Source of the DNA: Styela clava
Lineage: Eukaryota > Chordata > Ascidiacea > Stolidobranchia > Styelidae
NCBI RefSeq assembly: GCF_964204865.1
Contig: NC_135258.1
Location: 8,299,001 to 8,363,000 of the forward strand
Length of the DNA stretch: 64,000 nucleotides
Direction of reading: 5' to 3'
Shown piece by piece: positions 1 through 11,447 of the stretch. The translations under genes and the position numbers were made by a program. How positions within the stretch are numbered: position 1 is the first letter of the stretch; each line of letters opens with the position of its first letter. Below the pieces are notes generated by a model. It was not told where the DNA came from, did no database searches, and was given only the letters and a program-made list of their open reading frames with translations.

Positions 1-705
1 GATTCAAAATCATAAGTATTCACATTCATAAGTATTGATACATACTTGAAAAATGAAGTATTAATACATGATTCACAATTAAATAAGCAGTTAACAAAGC
101 AGTTCATCACTTTTTACACAATGATTTTTAACAATGAAAAAAGGTTATTGAATTAATTTACGACATTCATAAGTATTGATACATACTTGAAAAAGAACTG
201 GAATATTACTGTATGATCCATAATTAAGTGTACATTTCATCGCTTATTACACAATGAATTTTAACGATATAAAGAAGTTATCAAATTAATTTACGAAATG
301 GAAGCATGGAAAAAACAGTGACAATCACTGAATACTTTATAGTGGCTACTGGCTACCAACCTTCATAAGTATCAATACATACTTGAGAAATGGAATACTA
401 ATTAATGTATAATCCACAGTTAAATATGAACAATTAAAAATGCAATTATTAATGCATTTAATCACTTTTTTACACAGATGATTTTTTTTAACAATATAAA
501 AGGCTTATTAAATTTATTTACAGAGAGGCTACCAACATTTATAAGGAATTTATGCATACTTGAAAAAGAACTGGAATATTAATATATGATCCACAATTAA
601 ATATGCAGTTCATCAGTTATGACACAATAACTTTTGATGACATAAAAAGGTAATTACAGTAAATTAAGCAGTACTATACGAATCAAGAGAGAGATTTTTA
701 TACTC
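1..705. repeat. Diverged tandem repeat at the left window edge
   Basis: A unit of roughly 140-195 bases recurs about four times. Each copy opens with a variant of CATAAGTATTGATACATACTTG (near positions 25, 167, 361 and 535). It then runs through a TGATCCACAATTAAAT-like segment, a TTCATCACTTTTTACACAATG-like segment and an AAAAAGGTTATTGAATTAATTTA-like segment. Copies differ by substitutions and small indels, so the array is old. It probably continues to the left of the window. No coding sequence is supported here. Confidence 0.75.
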
Positions 706-1089
706 AATTACATGGAGAAATAATATAACAATGAAGCAATCATATTATTAAAGTTTAGCAATAATTCAAAAGATAGAAATATCATTAACAATGGCTTTTG
801 AAGTTGAACATAATTATCATCACATTGATGCCAGAGCAGAAATTTGTGTAAAAAAAAAGAAAGAGAGAAAAACAGCAACTTTGAATTATACATATACAGG
901 AGTTGGAAAAAGGCCTATGACCCTCAATGTGCAGTGTTTATATGAAACAGTTAAATTTATAGTAATAAAATACAGTTTTCAACACAGTTATATAGGCATA
1001 TTAAACTACAGATGTTAGGACAAAGTAGAATATTTCAGTAGGAAATACTTTTTCAGTTTCTTACTGACAACATGCTCAGAACTTTTCTT

Positions 1090-2290
1090 AGTTTCAGGTG
1101 GAACATTGCCCCAGACCTGTACACCCATATTTATACTTCAGAGGTGTTTTGTCCACCTCAGTGGACACTTGGGGATTAAAGAAAACCTTGTTTCTTTGGG
1201 ACCTGGTGCAGTAATTGTGTACTTTTTTTAATGGGGTGATATAATGTATAAAAACAGGAGGCACAATGTCATTTTCATATCGATGCATGAACTTTGCAAT
1301 TTCTAGCGTATGCATATCAGACAGCTGTAGAATTTCATACTGGTATTAGAGCTGCAAATTAGTTACACGAACTTTCTCTGCAAATGCCATGCATCGTAAG
1401 ACTTTATTTTGCAGAACTTGGACTGGCTGTAAGGAAGACCTTGTTGCTGAGCCCCAACTTAGCAGGCCATATTACAGTCGCGAGTGAAATAGACTAAAAT
1501 ATACTAATTTAAGTGTTTTAGAGTTCAAAATGTGCCTTAATTAACCTGTAAAATATTTCAAGAGTTTGCGATAATTTCTTGGATAACTGGGCAATATGTG
1601 GTTTCCAACTCAGTTCGTCATCAATTGTAATTTCCAAATATTTAATGGATTTTGTTTGTTCTAATGTTGCTGCCAATGCCAACTCTAAATGTGGAAATAG
1701 CGTGCTTTTTATTACAGAACAACATAAATTTTGTTTCAGAATAGCTCAGGGATAATTTGTTCGCTTTAAGCCAATTATCAATCTTCTGGAGTTCATGATT
1801 CACCACGGTTTGGAGTTCTGAACCACAAGATGCTGATTTTAGCAAAGAAGTATCATCGGCAAACAATGTCGAAAAAATGCAGATGCCAAAGGTAGATCGT
1901 TTATGTAGCATAAAAATAACAGCTGGCCAATCGTGGAACCCTGGGGGACACCACATTCGTTAAGGCCTATTTCAGAAATACAATCCCCATATTGGACATA
2001 TTGTTTGCGGCCACTTAAATATGATCCGATGAGATGATATGCCTTTTCTCTAATACCATAATGATATAACTTATCTAGTAAAATTTGGTGGTTAACAGTA
2101 TCAAAAGCTTTCGCAAGATCCAAAAAAATGGCACATGTGATCTTGCTATTTGACTTATTCTCTATTATCATTTCTTTGAGCCGCGCTATGGCTAGCTCGG
2201 TTGAATAGTTGTTTCGGAAACCAAACTGGGAAAGGCTCAAAGTGTCGTGTTTATCGAAATAATGTTTGAGACGATGACATGATGAAAAGC
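1090..2290 (-). mobile_element. Dead non-LTR retrotransposon fragment (reverse transcriptase)
   Basis: On the minus strand two overlapping frames together encode the palm region of a non-LTR (LINE, jockey/CR1/L2-like) reverse transcriptase. The first frame (2240 to about 1930) holds the FLDLAKAFDTVNH block and the GVPQGS motif followed by YINDLP. The second (about 1900 to 1645) holds the catalytic FADDT block and the thumb-like NKLSLSYSETKFM stretch. They are joined by a frameshift near 1900. More distal matches, such as a segment around 1640-1500 starting LEITIDDELSWKPH, follow with stops. The endonuclease domain is absent, so the copy is 5'-truncated, as LINE copies usually are. It cannot make an active enzyme. 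The exact clade is not assignable by eye. Confidence 0.85.
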
Positions 2291-4015
2291 GCGACTCATC
2301 TCATCGACCGGGCCCTGTCAGACCATCTGATTGCCGTGTCTTGCCACGGACCGGTAACGGCCTCTCGATACGAAATTTCTACTTAAAAATCAGATAAGAG
2401 CCTATCATTGGATAACTGCCTGGGTAAAATAATAGGCGATAACTGTAGTGAGTAAAACGGTTTATACATGCATTAATAGGAGAGGACTGGCGATCTTGAT
2501 AATTCGTCATGATAAATAATCTATCATCTAATCTAGTCGCGAATTATTTCATTTAACAACAATGCAATAGCCATAAAGGCATACTTTGCCAAAGTATATT
2601 AAATTCAATTGAGCTTCAAATGACACTAAATACAGATCGCATTGATCAAAAATTCAACAAGGACACAACGAAGTCGAATCTTGAATATCACATGAAAAGC
2701 TTCCATTCGCCATGAAAGATACCGTAACTATATTAAATCGTAAATCTATACTACTACGATTTAATACATGGAAGTAACAGTGATACATCTCGATTCCAAA
2801 GGCAGTTGAGGATAAGTAGAACACGGCCGGTGTTGGCAATATATATATATATGTGACTCAAACATAACTTTCTATCAATAACAAACGAACAGAGGCAATA
2901 ACACTCATTTAACATTCAAACTTGGATAATAATCTCTGTGGAAAAGTAGAAGGAAGCAGGACTGGACAATAGAATCGGCAAAAGTTGTAAATTTGGATGA
3001 TGTCCAAAATCATAGGCTCAGATTTAGGAGTCATGACCCATCTCCACTAACTTACAAAACGAGAGGTATGAAAATACACAATTTGATTTATATCAGAAGA
3101 GATGCGATACAAATTGCATATATTTTCGTTTCATTTAGGCACGTTTTTCATCATGCGTCACGGAACCATTGTTATGTCACAACTTTGCTTCTAGTGCAAT
3201 AAAAATTCTGTATTTGAAGAACATCCTGAGGGTCGCGAGAAAATTTGGGCGTGCCAACGTTTCGAATTACGTTGGATACAAAAAAACTTTATTAGGATAT
3301 GGTAAAGACACTAGTCTATGGGTATATACCTACATTTATAGTTATAGCAAAAAAAAATTATCACAGGATACCGTTGATGTACGGTTCGGTATAATCGAAA
3401 AATACGATTAATCAGTATCCGATTTCTAGTTGACTCTAATCAGCACTGTCAATTTTATGTCGTTCGGGGTGTTTTCAGAGAAATAGGCCTAAAAGGAAGG
3501 GGATATTTACTGAGTTATGGACATGAAGTAGGCTATTGCCGGTAGGTATATATGTGCAGGTTGTATTTTATCTTATTCATGTACCGTATAGTCTACCAGT
3601 ACGTTCTCATGAAATTGTGGAGCCGTAAGACTGTTAGGTAAAGCTCCAAATTCATGTCCGGTAGACTGAATGCTGGAATGTGCCGGAACTCCGGACCTAA
3701 TGTAAGGGAGTTTTATTTCGAATGTAGAAAGTATCCTAGATTCCTATCCTATACCCTAATTTCCTACAGTCTAACTTGAAAGTTCTAACCTACCGAGACA
3801 ATAAAACTTCTGTTCATCAGACACTTAAAACTTACTTCAAAAAACATGTCACTTTTCACGGCCATAAACTCCATGCTTCAATTATGGTCAACCCATTTCT
3901 CGTTTTATATGTCTCCTTTGGTTGTTATCCATACATCAATATGTTTGGTTTAACTTTATTAAATTTCAGAAACAGAAAGTGAAGAATCAGTGTCTCCAGC
4001 AGTGATTGCGAATCA
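2291..4015. other. Intergenic, no gene seen
   Basis: Between the retrotransposon fragment and the Mutator-like element I see no coding exon with splice sites or family similarity. A small perfect hairpin (arms ATTAAATCGTA and TACGATTTAAT, about 2731-2764) and a short AT microsatellite near 2841 are the only structures noted. Confidence 0.5.
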
Positions 4016-4024
4016 GCAAAAGGC

Positions 4025-6028
4025 GGGACGGACTAAAAGTAGGCACTTGCAAATTAGGCACTTTTTTAGGCACATTGGAAAAAAAGTAAAAAGGGCGTAA
4101 TACCTTTTAAAAACATAATTAATTAGTTAAAAATGGTCAAATTAAATGTTGAAAACGCAAATTGCAACGGGCAAACTCAATAACAAATTTAAAACGTAGT
4201 ATTAAAGGCAGTCGCACGCGCTTGGTCACCACATATGCTAGGCACATATTTAGGCACTGCGAAAAATAAAGAAAATGGCAATTATCACTAATAAAAGACA
4301 GAGACATAAACATATTACCCACACTGATTAGCCTGGGTAAATATCCAATAGATGCACTTGAGTCTAGTACTGGAATTTAGAAATAATAAATTGTTACCAG
4401 TAGGCACTTATTTAGGCACTTCGGAAAAAAGGTGAAATGGACGTAGTAACTCCTAAAAAGGTAATGGATTAGTTCAAAATATTTAAATTAAATGTTGAAC
4501 GCAAAAATTGCAACAGTTAAATCTAATAACGATTTTTAAAACGTAGTATTAAAGGGAGACGCACGCGCTCTGTCACCACGTATGCTAGGCACATATTTGG
4601 GCACTTCGAAAAATGAGGAAAATGGCAATTATCACTAATAAAAGACAGAGAAATAAAAATATTACCCACACTGATTAGCCTGGGTAAATATCCAATAGAT
4701 GCACTTGAGTCTAGTACTGGAATTTAGAAATAATAAATTGTTACCGGTAGGCACTTTTTTAGGCACTTATTTAGGCACATCGAAAAAAAGGTGAAATGGG
4801 CGTAATAACTTTTAAAATGATAATTAATTAGTTGAAAATTGTCAAATTAAATATTGAACACGCAAATTGCAATGGGTGAACCGAATAACGATTTTTAAAA
4901 CGGTAGTATTAAAAGGAGTCACACGCGCTCGGTCACCACATATGCTAGGCACATATTTAGGCACTTTGAAAAAAGAAGAAAATCGGAATTATCACCAGTA
5001 AAAGACAGAGTATTAAAAATTTTACCCACACTGATTAGCCTGGGCAAATATCCAATAGATGCACTTGAGTCTATTACTGGAATTTAGAAATAATAAATTG
5101 TTACCGGTAGGCACTTCGAAAAAAAGGTGGAATGGACGTGGTAACTCCTAAAAAGATAATGAATTAGTTCAAAATATTTAAATTAAATGTTGAACGCAAA
5201 AATTGCAACAGTTAAACCCAATAATGATTATTAAAACTTAGTACTAACTTTTAAAATGATAAGTAATTGGCTAAAAATGGTCAAATTAAATGTTGAAAAC
5301 GCAAATTGCAACGGGCAAACTCAATAACAATATTTAAAACGTAGTATTAAAGTCAGTCGCACGCGCTCTGTCACCACATATGCTAATATGAACATATGCA
5401 CATATTTGGGCACATCGAAAAAAAAAAAATGGGAATAATCACCAATAAAAAAAATAAAATAAAAATATTAGTCAAAATGATTAGCCTGGGACTTATTTTC
5501 GTGATAAATCGTTAGTGGGTTTACCTGTTGCAATTTCCGCGTTCAACATTTAATTTAAATATTTTGAACTAATTCATTATCTTTCTAGGAGTTACTACGT
5601 CCATTTCACCTTTTTTTCGTTGTGCCTAAGTAAGTGCCTAAAAAAGTGCCTACCGGTAACAATTTATTATTTCTAAATTCCAGTACTAGACTCAAGTGCA
5701 TCTCTTAGATATTTACTCAAGCTAATCAGTGTGGGTAATATGTTTATTTCTCTGTCTTTTATTAGTGAATATGCCATTTTATTTATTTTTCGAAGTGCCT
5801 AAATATGTGCCTAGCATATGTGGTGACCAAGCGCGTGCGACTGCCTTTAATACTGCGTTTTAAATATTGCTATTGAGTTTGCCCGTTGCAATTTGCGTTT
5901 TCAACATTTAATTTGACCATTTTTAACTAATTAATTATGTTTTTAAAAGGTATTACGCCCTTTTTACTTTTTTTCCAAAGTGCCTAAAAAAGTGCCTAAT
6001 TTGCAAGTGCCTACTTTTAGTCCGTCCC
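4025..6028. mobile_element. Non-autonomous Mutator-like foldback element with 9-bp target duplication
   Basis: The element begins GGGACGGACTAAAAGTAGGC and ends with the reverse complement of the same sequence; the perfect or near-perfect terminal inverted repeat runs about 50 bases. Directly outside each end sits the 9-base GCAAAAGGC (4016-4024 and 6029-6037), an exact target-site duplication. Nine-base duplications with GGG-type termini are typical of the Mutator (MULE) superfamily. The interior has no transposase. It holds about four direct copies of a 350-440-base unit, marked by GTCACCACATATGCTAGGCA-like blocks near 4234, 4581, 4941 and 5379, plus one inverted copy near 5815. The outer 500 bases on each side are long inverted arms. 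The superfamily call is an inference from duplication length and termini. Confidence 0.85.
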
Positions 6029-6037
6029 GCAAAAGGC

Positions 6038-6428
6038 AGAAAGGCAACAACTGTGTGTTTGCAAATTCGAGAACTTAAGTTGTGTATTATCAACTATGAC
6101 CCATATAACAGATTTCTTTCGCAGCCCCTCCGAATAACTTTGGGAACCACTGCTTCAACTCCTTTTATTTTGGCAAAATACGATAAGCCGGTGCACATAT
6201 TTCCGTAATGTATGGATCAGATATTGCTTTATTCAGTTATTAGGTTATTGCCTGTTGCCTACAGTCTGACAGTCAAAACCAGTACCGGCACTATTGTTTT
6301 ATATAAAAACATCCGTATTTTAACTCCTCTAAAACCTTCGCGTACGTAAAAAAAAGAGATATATTTTGTTTAACAAGGATTATATATTTCAGGTTGCATA
6401 TTTATATCTGATTTAGATTACTTATAGA
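6038..6428. other. Upstream region of the MANSC/LDL-A gene
   Basis: No coding sequence is seen. A hAT-like right terminus (CTTTGGGAACCACTG, ending near 6152) lies here without a recognisable partner. A polypyrimidine-poor TATATTTCAG near 6381-6392 could be the 3' splice site of a 5'-UTR intron for the following gene. Confidence 0.35.
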
Positions 6429-7982
6429 ATGCAAAAACCAATATTCTTGTTCACTGGTGTTCTCATTTTTGGCATCTGTATAAATTCATTCGTGATTGCA
6501 GATAATACCAAAAGGAAAATTAATTCTGATGATTTAACAAAGGAAGATCTTGATGTGTTTCTGGAAAGTATTCTATCTCGGAGAGAAAAAGATGCTACCG
6601 TGGAAAACTGCGATTTTGAAGAAGTATCTGGAGTTATTCTAAGAACTCATGATTCACTTGCGAATGGAGCTAAGTTCATTTCTGCCCCTGATTATATTAA
6701 TACAGAACCTGAATGCAAAAAGGCATGTTGTAATAATCGAGAAAAGAACGGAACTCTTCATTGTGATCTAGCGGTGTTTCAGAAACAAGATGATGACCCA
6801 TCTGATGATCAACCGAGATGTTTCCTATTCTCATGTTTTTTGGAAAATAGGACAGATATATGTGTGTTGTCACCAAATTCAGATTACAAAGTACTTAAAA
6901 GAAAATATGAAGTGGCTGAAAAACAGCTCATCGATGTCGCTGCGGAGAAAAAAGAATCCAGTAATAAAGAAACAGAATCAGAAAATAAACAATGTGCGAA
7001 GCAATTTAAAAAGACAACTGGCAAAATAATTAGGACTCAAGATTCTATCACAAATGGTGCTGAATTCTTGATGTTACCAAAAAATATAGAAACAGTGGAA
7101 CAGTGTGAGGAAGAGTGTTGTTCAACTGTTTCTGACAAGACGTCACGTCATTGTGATTTTGCCGTCTTTCAGCAGAAAAAGGATGAATCTCAGAGTGATA
7201 AGCCAAGATGCTACTTGTTTTCATGTACTGATCATGATGGGAAATTCAAATGTCTCACATCGTTAAATGCGGACTATGTTACTCTACAAAGAACGCTTGA
7301 TGTTGAAGAAAATCAGCTTATAGATATGGCTACCAGTTTAGCATCTAAGACTGAAACAATATCAACTACATCAACTCTGCCTATTAAAACACTCATGTCC
7401 ACAACAACTACCACTACTAGTACTACTGTATCATCGGCTTCAATTTTGGAGAATGAATTGTCTTCTACTGTTCATGTTGATAAATCTTGTGGACGGTTAG
7501 ATTGGAAATGTGATGATGGTAGCTGCGTTAAAGTTACTGATGTCTGCAATGGAAAATATGATTGTCTTGATCATAGCGATGAAGGTAGTTGCGAAGGACT
7601 AGGTCGCCCTGATACTAAAGATGCAAAAACAATCGAAGAAGAACCGGAATTTTCAACGAGTGAAGCTTTGCATGTGACTTCTGTTAGTGTACAAGAATCA
7701 ACAGTCGCCACTACAACGATACCAAAGATTTTGCCATCAAAAATTACTTCAAACAGCGAAATAGAAATTATCGAAAACGAACTAGAATTCGAAAGTGTTG
7801 GTGAAAGAACAGCCCCGCAGAAGGGTGCTGTGTTACCTCTTGCTCTTGGGTTATCTGTTACTGCATGTGTACTGCTTATGGTAGGTTGCAGATTGCACAT
7901 CATGAAGAAAAAATTGAGAAGGCGTGGTAAGCCACTGTCAATGGAAGAGTCAGACTATTTAATCAATGGAATGTATTTATAA
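6429..7982 (+). CDS. Type I membrane protein with two MANSC domains and one LDL-receptor class A domain (LRP11/MANSC1-like)
   Basis: A single uninterrupted exon encodes 517 residues. Residues 1-24 form a signal peptide. Two Cys-rich repeats, about 61-170 and 189-300, match the MANSC pattern (ACC/ECC pair, HCD[LF]AVFQ, CxLFSC). Each ends in a similar ENQLIDMA-like tail, which indicates an internal duplication of about 128 residues. A Thr/Ser-rich linker (about 305-345) follows. The LDL-A module, residues 354-388, has six cysteines and a DHSDE calcium-binding end. A transmembrane helix lies at about 466-488, then a short basic tail ending DYLINGMYL. Vertebrate LRP11 and MANSC1 share the MANSC, membrane and short-tail plan; the second MANSC domain and lack of an obvious PKD domain differ. 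The intronless structure suggests a retrocopy or intron loss. It would act at the cell surface or in secretory membranes; its ligand is unknown. Confidence 0.85.
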   Translation: MQKPIFLFTGVLIFGICINSFVIADNTKRKINSDDLTKEDLDVFLESILSRREKDATVENCDFEEVSGVILRTHDSLANGAKFISAPDYINTEPECKKACCNNREKNGTLHCDLAVFQKQDDDPSDDQPRCFLFSCFLENRTDICVLSPNSDYKVLKRKYEVAEKQLIDVAAEKKESSNKETESENKQCAKQFKKTTGKIIRTQDSITNGAEFLMLPKNIETVEQCEEECCSTVSDKTSRHCDFAVFQQKKDESQSDKPRCYLFSCTDHDGKFKCLTSLNADYVTLQRTLDVEENQLIDMATSLASKTETISTTSTLPIKTLMSTTTTTTSTTVSSASILENELSSTVHVDKSCGRLDWKCDDGSCVKVTDVCNGKYDCLDHSDEGSCEGLGRPDTKDAKTIEEEPEFSTSEALHVTSVSVQESTVATTTIPKILPSKITSNSEIEIIENELEFESVGERTAPQKGAVLPLALGLSVTACVLLMVGCRLHIMKKKLRRRGKPLSMEESDYLINGMYL

Positions 7983-10004
7983 AATTAGATTAATGTTCTT
8001 ATATTAGTTACTGTGATACTTTCATAATATACTGAGTTAAAGCGATCTAGTATTGTAGTCTATAACTATTCATTTTATGTTCTGTACACTGGCGTCTTCA
8101 ATGAGATCATTCTTGCGCAGTCTTTTTAAACTTATTATTTCACTCACAAACTCGCTTTAACTTACCGGGTAACAGTTTTTCAAGAATGAAAGTGTAAATT
8201 TTGGTAGTATTGGACTATCGTTATTAGACCATACATAATATGTTTTGTAAATTGGAAACTAAATTAATTTTATTTCTTCTCATAGTTCTCCAAATTTAAA
8301 ATGAAAGTTCGTTTTTATAATATTTATGGTTTTTCAGTCAGTTTTAGTATTTTTTCTAGTCCGTTGATGGAACAATATCCATGACGAAGTAATGTATAAT
8401 TAGATACAACTTATTGCTCAATTGGATTATTAATAGTGCTTATTTATAATGTATTTGGTAAGAATAGTTTGTATTTAGTTTTATGGATCGAATTGAGATT
8501 TTAGTGGCAAATGACAAGCCTCAGTATTTTCATACAACTTTCAACCATAGCCTACCGGTTTTTCTGTTTAAAGTGTTTTTACAGTATATACATTTTAATA
8601 GGTTGTTATAAACTTAATGCAGTATATTTTTATACCATTTTCAATGTGTCTGTCATATCCAATGCAGCATTTTCTATTCTTTTTTGTTTTTTATGATTTC
8701 AATTTCCAGTCACCATGAATTGTATACTACCATCTCATTTGAAGCATACCAACATTTAACTATAGACAAGCAAGTATTTCAGCATTTAAATATTTAAGTT
8801 CTAGGTCAGTATATCTGGTATATACAGTCCAAATAGCAATTTGGTAAAGTTGCCTTAATTAAAAATTCCATTGATTTTTTTCACTTCACAAATTTGTTGT
8901 CTAGGTTTTGAATTAAATGACTAATATCTTATAATGAATAGGGCAAATATGACAATATTGTATTCAATTCATGATCCAACCATCCTCCCATTACAGGTTT
9001 AGTTTCCTGTCTTGAATAATCAATTATCTTTGTTCACAAATAATATATACCGATACTTAAATAATGTGCAGTGCTGTATCTATCATATACACAATGAATC
9101 TAATATTTTATTAAGAATAATGTAAATTTGATCACTTGGCATAGTTTGCTTATAGATCGACTACAGTTAACTTCTGATAACTGTAGAAAACCCTAAAATA
9201 AATAGCAATCTAAGCAGAGATTAACTTCCATGTATTATTACAGTATATTTTAATTTTTAACATCTTCAAATAAAATCTGATTTATGTTCTGTTCTCTGTT
9301 CAATATTTTTCAATGAAAATATTTTCAGAATGGTGAAATTATATTTATTTTATAACATTCAAGTCGCCTTCTTCTCGTTAGCATTGTTAACGAATCCAGT
9401 AATTGGAGCTTCAAAAGGTTCATTTTAAATAATAATGATTATACGAAATGAATAATTTAAATGATCCATCTGTAGGCATGGGATGTTAAGAGGGTTGTTA
9501 AGTTCCATTCTTAAGTCATATGACAATTTCACTATGGCCAATATAAAATTTTTGTTTTTATACTTCAATTTAATTTTTAAATGACACAAATGGGCCAATA
9601 TTACTTACAGTAAATGTTAATACACTTTGATAATCTTTCAATAGTTGTCAAATGATATTGTTTATATATTTGACTTTTTTTAGATTGTTTTATTATAATT
9701 AATTCTGCATGAACAGACTATTGGTAAAATTACTTTCAGTTTGAGATTTTGACTTTACGTTGAGAATTTATTTTGAACAAAATTTAAAAGAAAAGAATTT
9801 GTTTTTATAAAAATTCAGATATTCAAATTTATTTTTTTCTCATATTGTGATGTCATAATTCAAGTCAAAAACTTTTTAATATTCCCCCTTGAACTTTGTA
9901 TTTGTTATTGATGGTTTGTTAGTCCACAAATTTTTAAGATAAATATAAGATTATATCCTGATTACTTTAGCATCTGTTGTTCTATTTGTTTGTTCTATTT
10001 TTTT
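7983..10004. other. Long AT-rich intergenic or 3'-UTR region
   Basis: This 2-kb stretch follows the MANSC/LDL-A gene. It probably contains that gene's 3' untranslated region, but the first good AATAAA signal I see is far away (near 9198). Apart from the candidate small exon at 9330-9417 I find no coding segment. Confidence 0.4.
9330..9417 (+). CDS. Possible orphan signal-peptide exon
   Basis: An ATG at 9330 follows an ATTTTCAG acceptor-like sequence by one base and opens 29 codons ending at a donor-like AAAAG/GTTCAT. The peptide begins MVKLYLFYN and continues with a hydrophobic run (VAFFSLALLTN) and a small-residue end (VIGAS), which reads like a signal peptide with a cleavage site. I cannot find following exons in the next 2 kb, so it may be chance, a decayed gene, or the first coding exon of a gene whose other exons I did not recognise. 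Confidence 0.25.
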
Positions 10005-10191
10005 AACTCCGTAAGTATGTCAACCAAGATGGCGGACACCAGAGCGTAGTATGTGTACCAGGTTAGGGTAGTCTCCGAACTCGTAATAGAACTAAATTAA
10101 GGAAAATTGAAATAAAATTATGGCCTAACCCTAACCCGGTACACATACTACGTTTCGGTGTCCGCCATCTTGGTTCACATACTTTGGGAGT
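10005..10191. repeat. Short palindromic MITE, copy A
   Basis: The left arm (AGTATGTCAACCAAGATGGC) is repeated inverted at the right end (GCCATCTTGGTTCACATACT), and both lie inside ACTCC/GGGAGT-like ends. The middle carries GGTTAGGG and GCCTAACCCTAACC segments that recur in the other copies at 14701, 16107, 16851, 41886 and 59725. No coding capacity. Confidence 0.7.
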
Positions 10192-10685
10192 ACCCTATTT
10201 TCTGTTTAATTATGCATATCTAGATTCAATTTACTACCACAGATTAATATTCAAATTGGTGCTCTACTTAGGTAGTTACCAACGGCCTTCATTAGACTGC
10301 CTATAAGTATAATTTTCAGAAATAACCTTCCAGTATGGTTGGTTCATGTGCTGAATCCCACTTTCAAGTGTGTGCAATATATTGTTAATCGTTCATTATT
10401 GATTTATAGACTGGTGTTTAGAATATGCTGTTGGACTATTGACTTTCTGTTGGGGATGTCTAAATATTTTTTTAATAAAATTTAAGAATAATGATATCGA
10501 ACATTTTTTTCAAACATTTGCTACATTTTGATTATATGTTGGTGTTTTGCTGTCCAATTTTAGGCAGCCCAAAATATATTCTTAAATTCCATTTCAGTTA
10601 ATCTTATGAGTCTGACTTTATTCACTTTTTGAGTTAGTTCAAGTACTGAACTTCATTAAAACAGCACAATGTGTGTCTGATGATT

Positions 10686-11231
10686 ACCGTATATGCTCGT
10701 TTTATCGCCCAATTTTGATTAAGGGCCCGTTTGAATAGCCGCCCGTGTGAACAGAACATAAAATAAATAAGGGCCGGTGCTTGAATACCCGCCAGATGTA
10801 AAAGGTGATTTTTCAGTGGTAGAGAACAATAGGAAATAAGAAGTGCTTTTGTCACAACGCTGTTGAATTTAAAGCGCCTGTAGATAACACTCAGCTTTAG
10901 GCGTCCAAGTACATAACAGATAGCATTGATTACATAACATCATGGTTCTCAAACTGGGCGTTGAACGCCCAAGTGCGTCGTTTCAATATTGATATTGTGT
11001 CGCAAAACTTATCTTCTTTTGCGGATTTGTACCTGCGGTGCGTAGAAAAAATCAAATTTTCGTTATTCTCGTTTGAATCATACTTGAACTGGAAATAACA
11101 ATATATTAATTATTGTAACGATCGAAAATAACAAGCGCCTGTGCTCGAATAAGGGCCGGTTTGAATAGGGGCCCGGTTAGTGAGTTGGTTGAAAAAAATA
11201 TGGGCCCGGGCTACAAAACGAGCAAATACGG
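10686..11231. mobile_element. Tc1/mariner-type MITE with TA duplication
   Basis: The left end CCGTATATGCTCGTTTTATC is matched by the reverse complement of the right end (ACAAAACGAGCAAATACGG). A TA dinucleotide flanks both sides (10684-10685, 11232-11233). The interior holds GGGCCCG-rich segments, an AAGGGCC repeat near both ends, and a TGGTTCTCAAACTGG block resembling one end of a hAT element. No transposase is present. Confidence 0.7.
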
Positions 11232-11447
11232 TATGCTATATTATATTTTACTGTTACTTGTTAAATCTAATTTTAAATAATAAGGCAATGGCAAATCTTT
11301 AACTTGTATTATTCATGTGTCTCTTTATGTTTTTTAAACTTAATTTAGCTTAGGCATAAAGTATGTTTATTCTAAAACAATGAAATTTCATGGGACCACT
11401 AAACTTGAGCCAAAATAACAATTTCCTGATGTGGACTTGACAGGCCT

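Noticed and set aside
6120..6152. hAT right terminus (CTTTGGGAACCACTG)
   Set aside because: I could not find a left end with a matching 8-base duplication. A CAGTGATTGCG near 4000 is a weak partner whose flank does not match, so no element is called.
7571..7903. 110-codon minus-strand frame in the MANSC/LDL-A gene
   Set aside because: Antisense shadow of the real coding exon.
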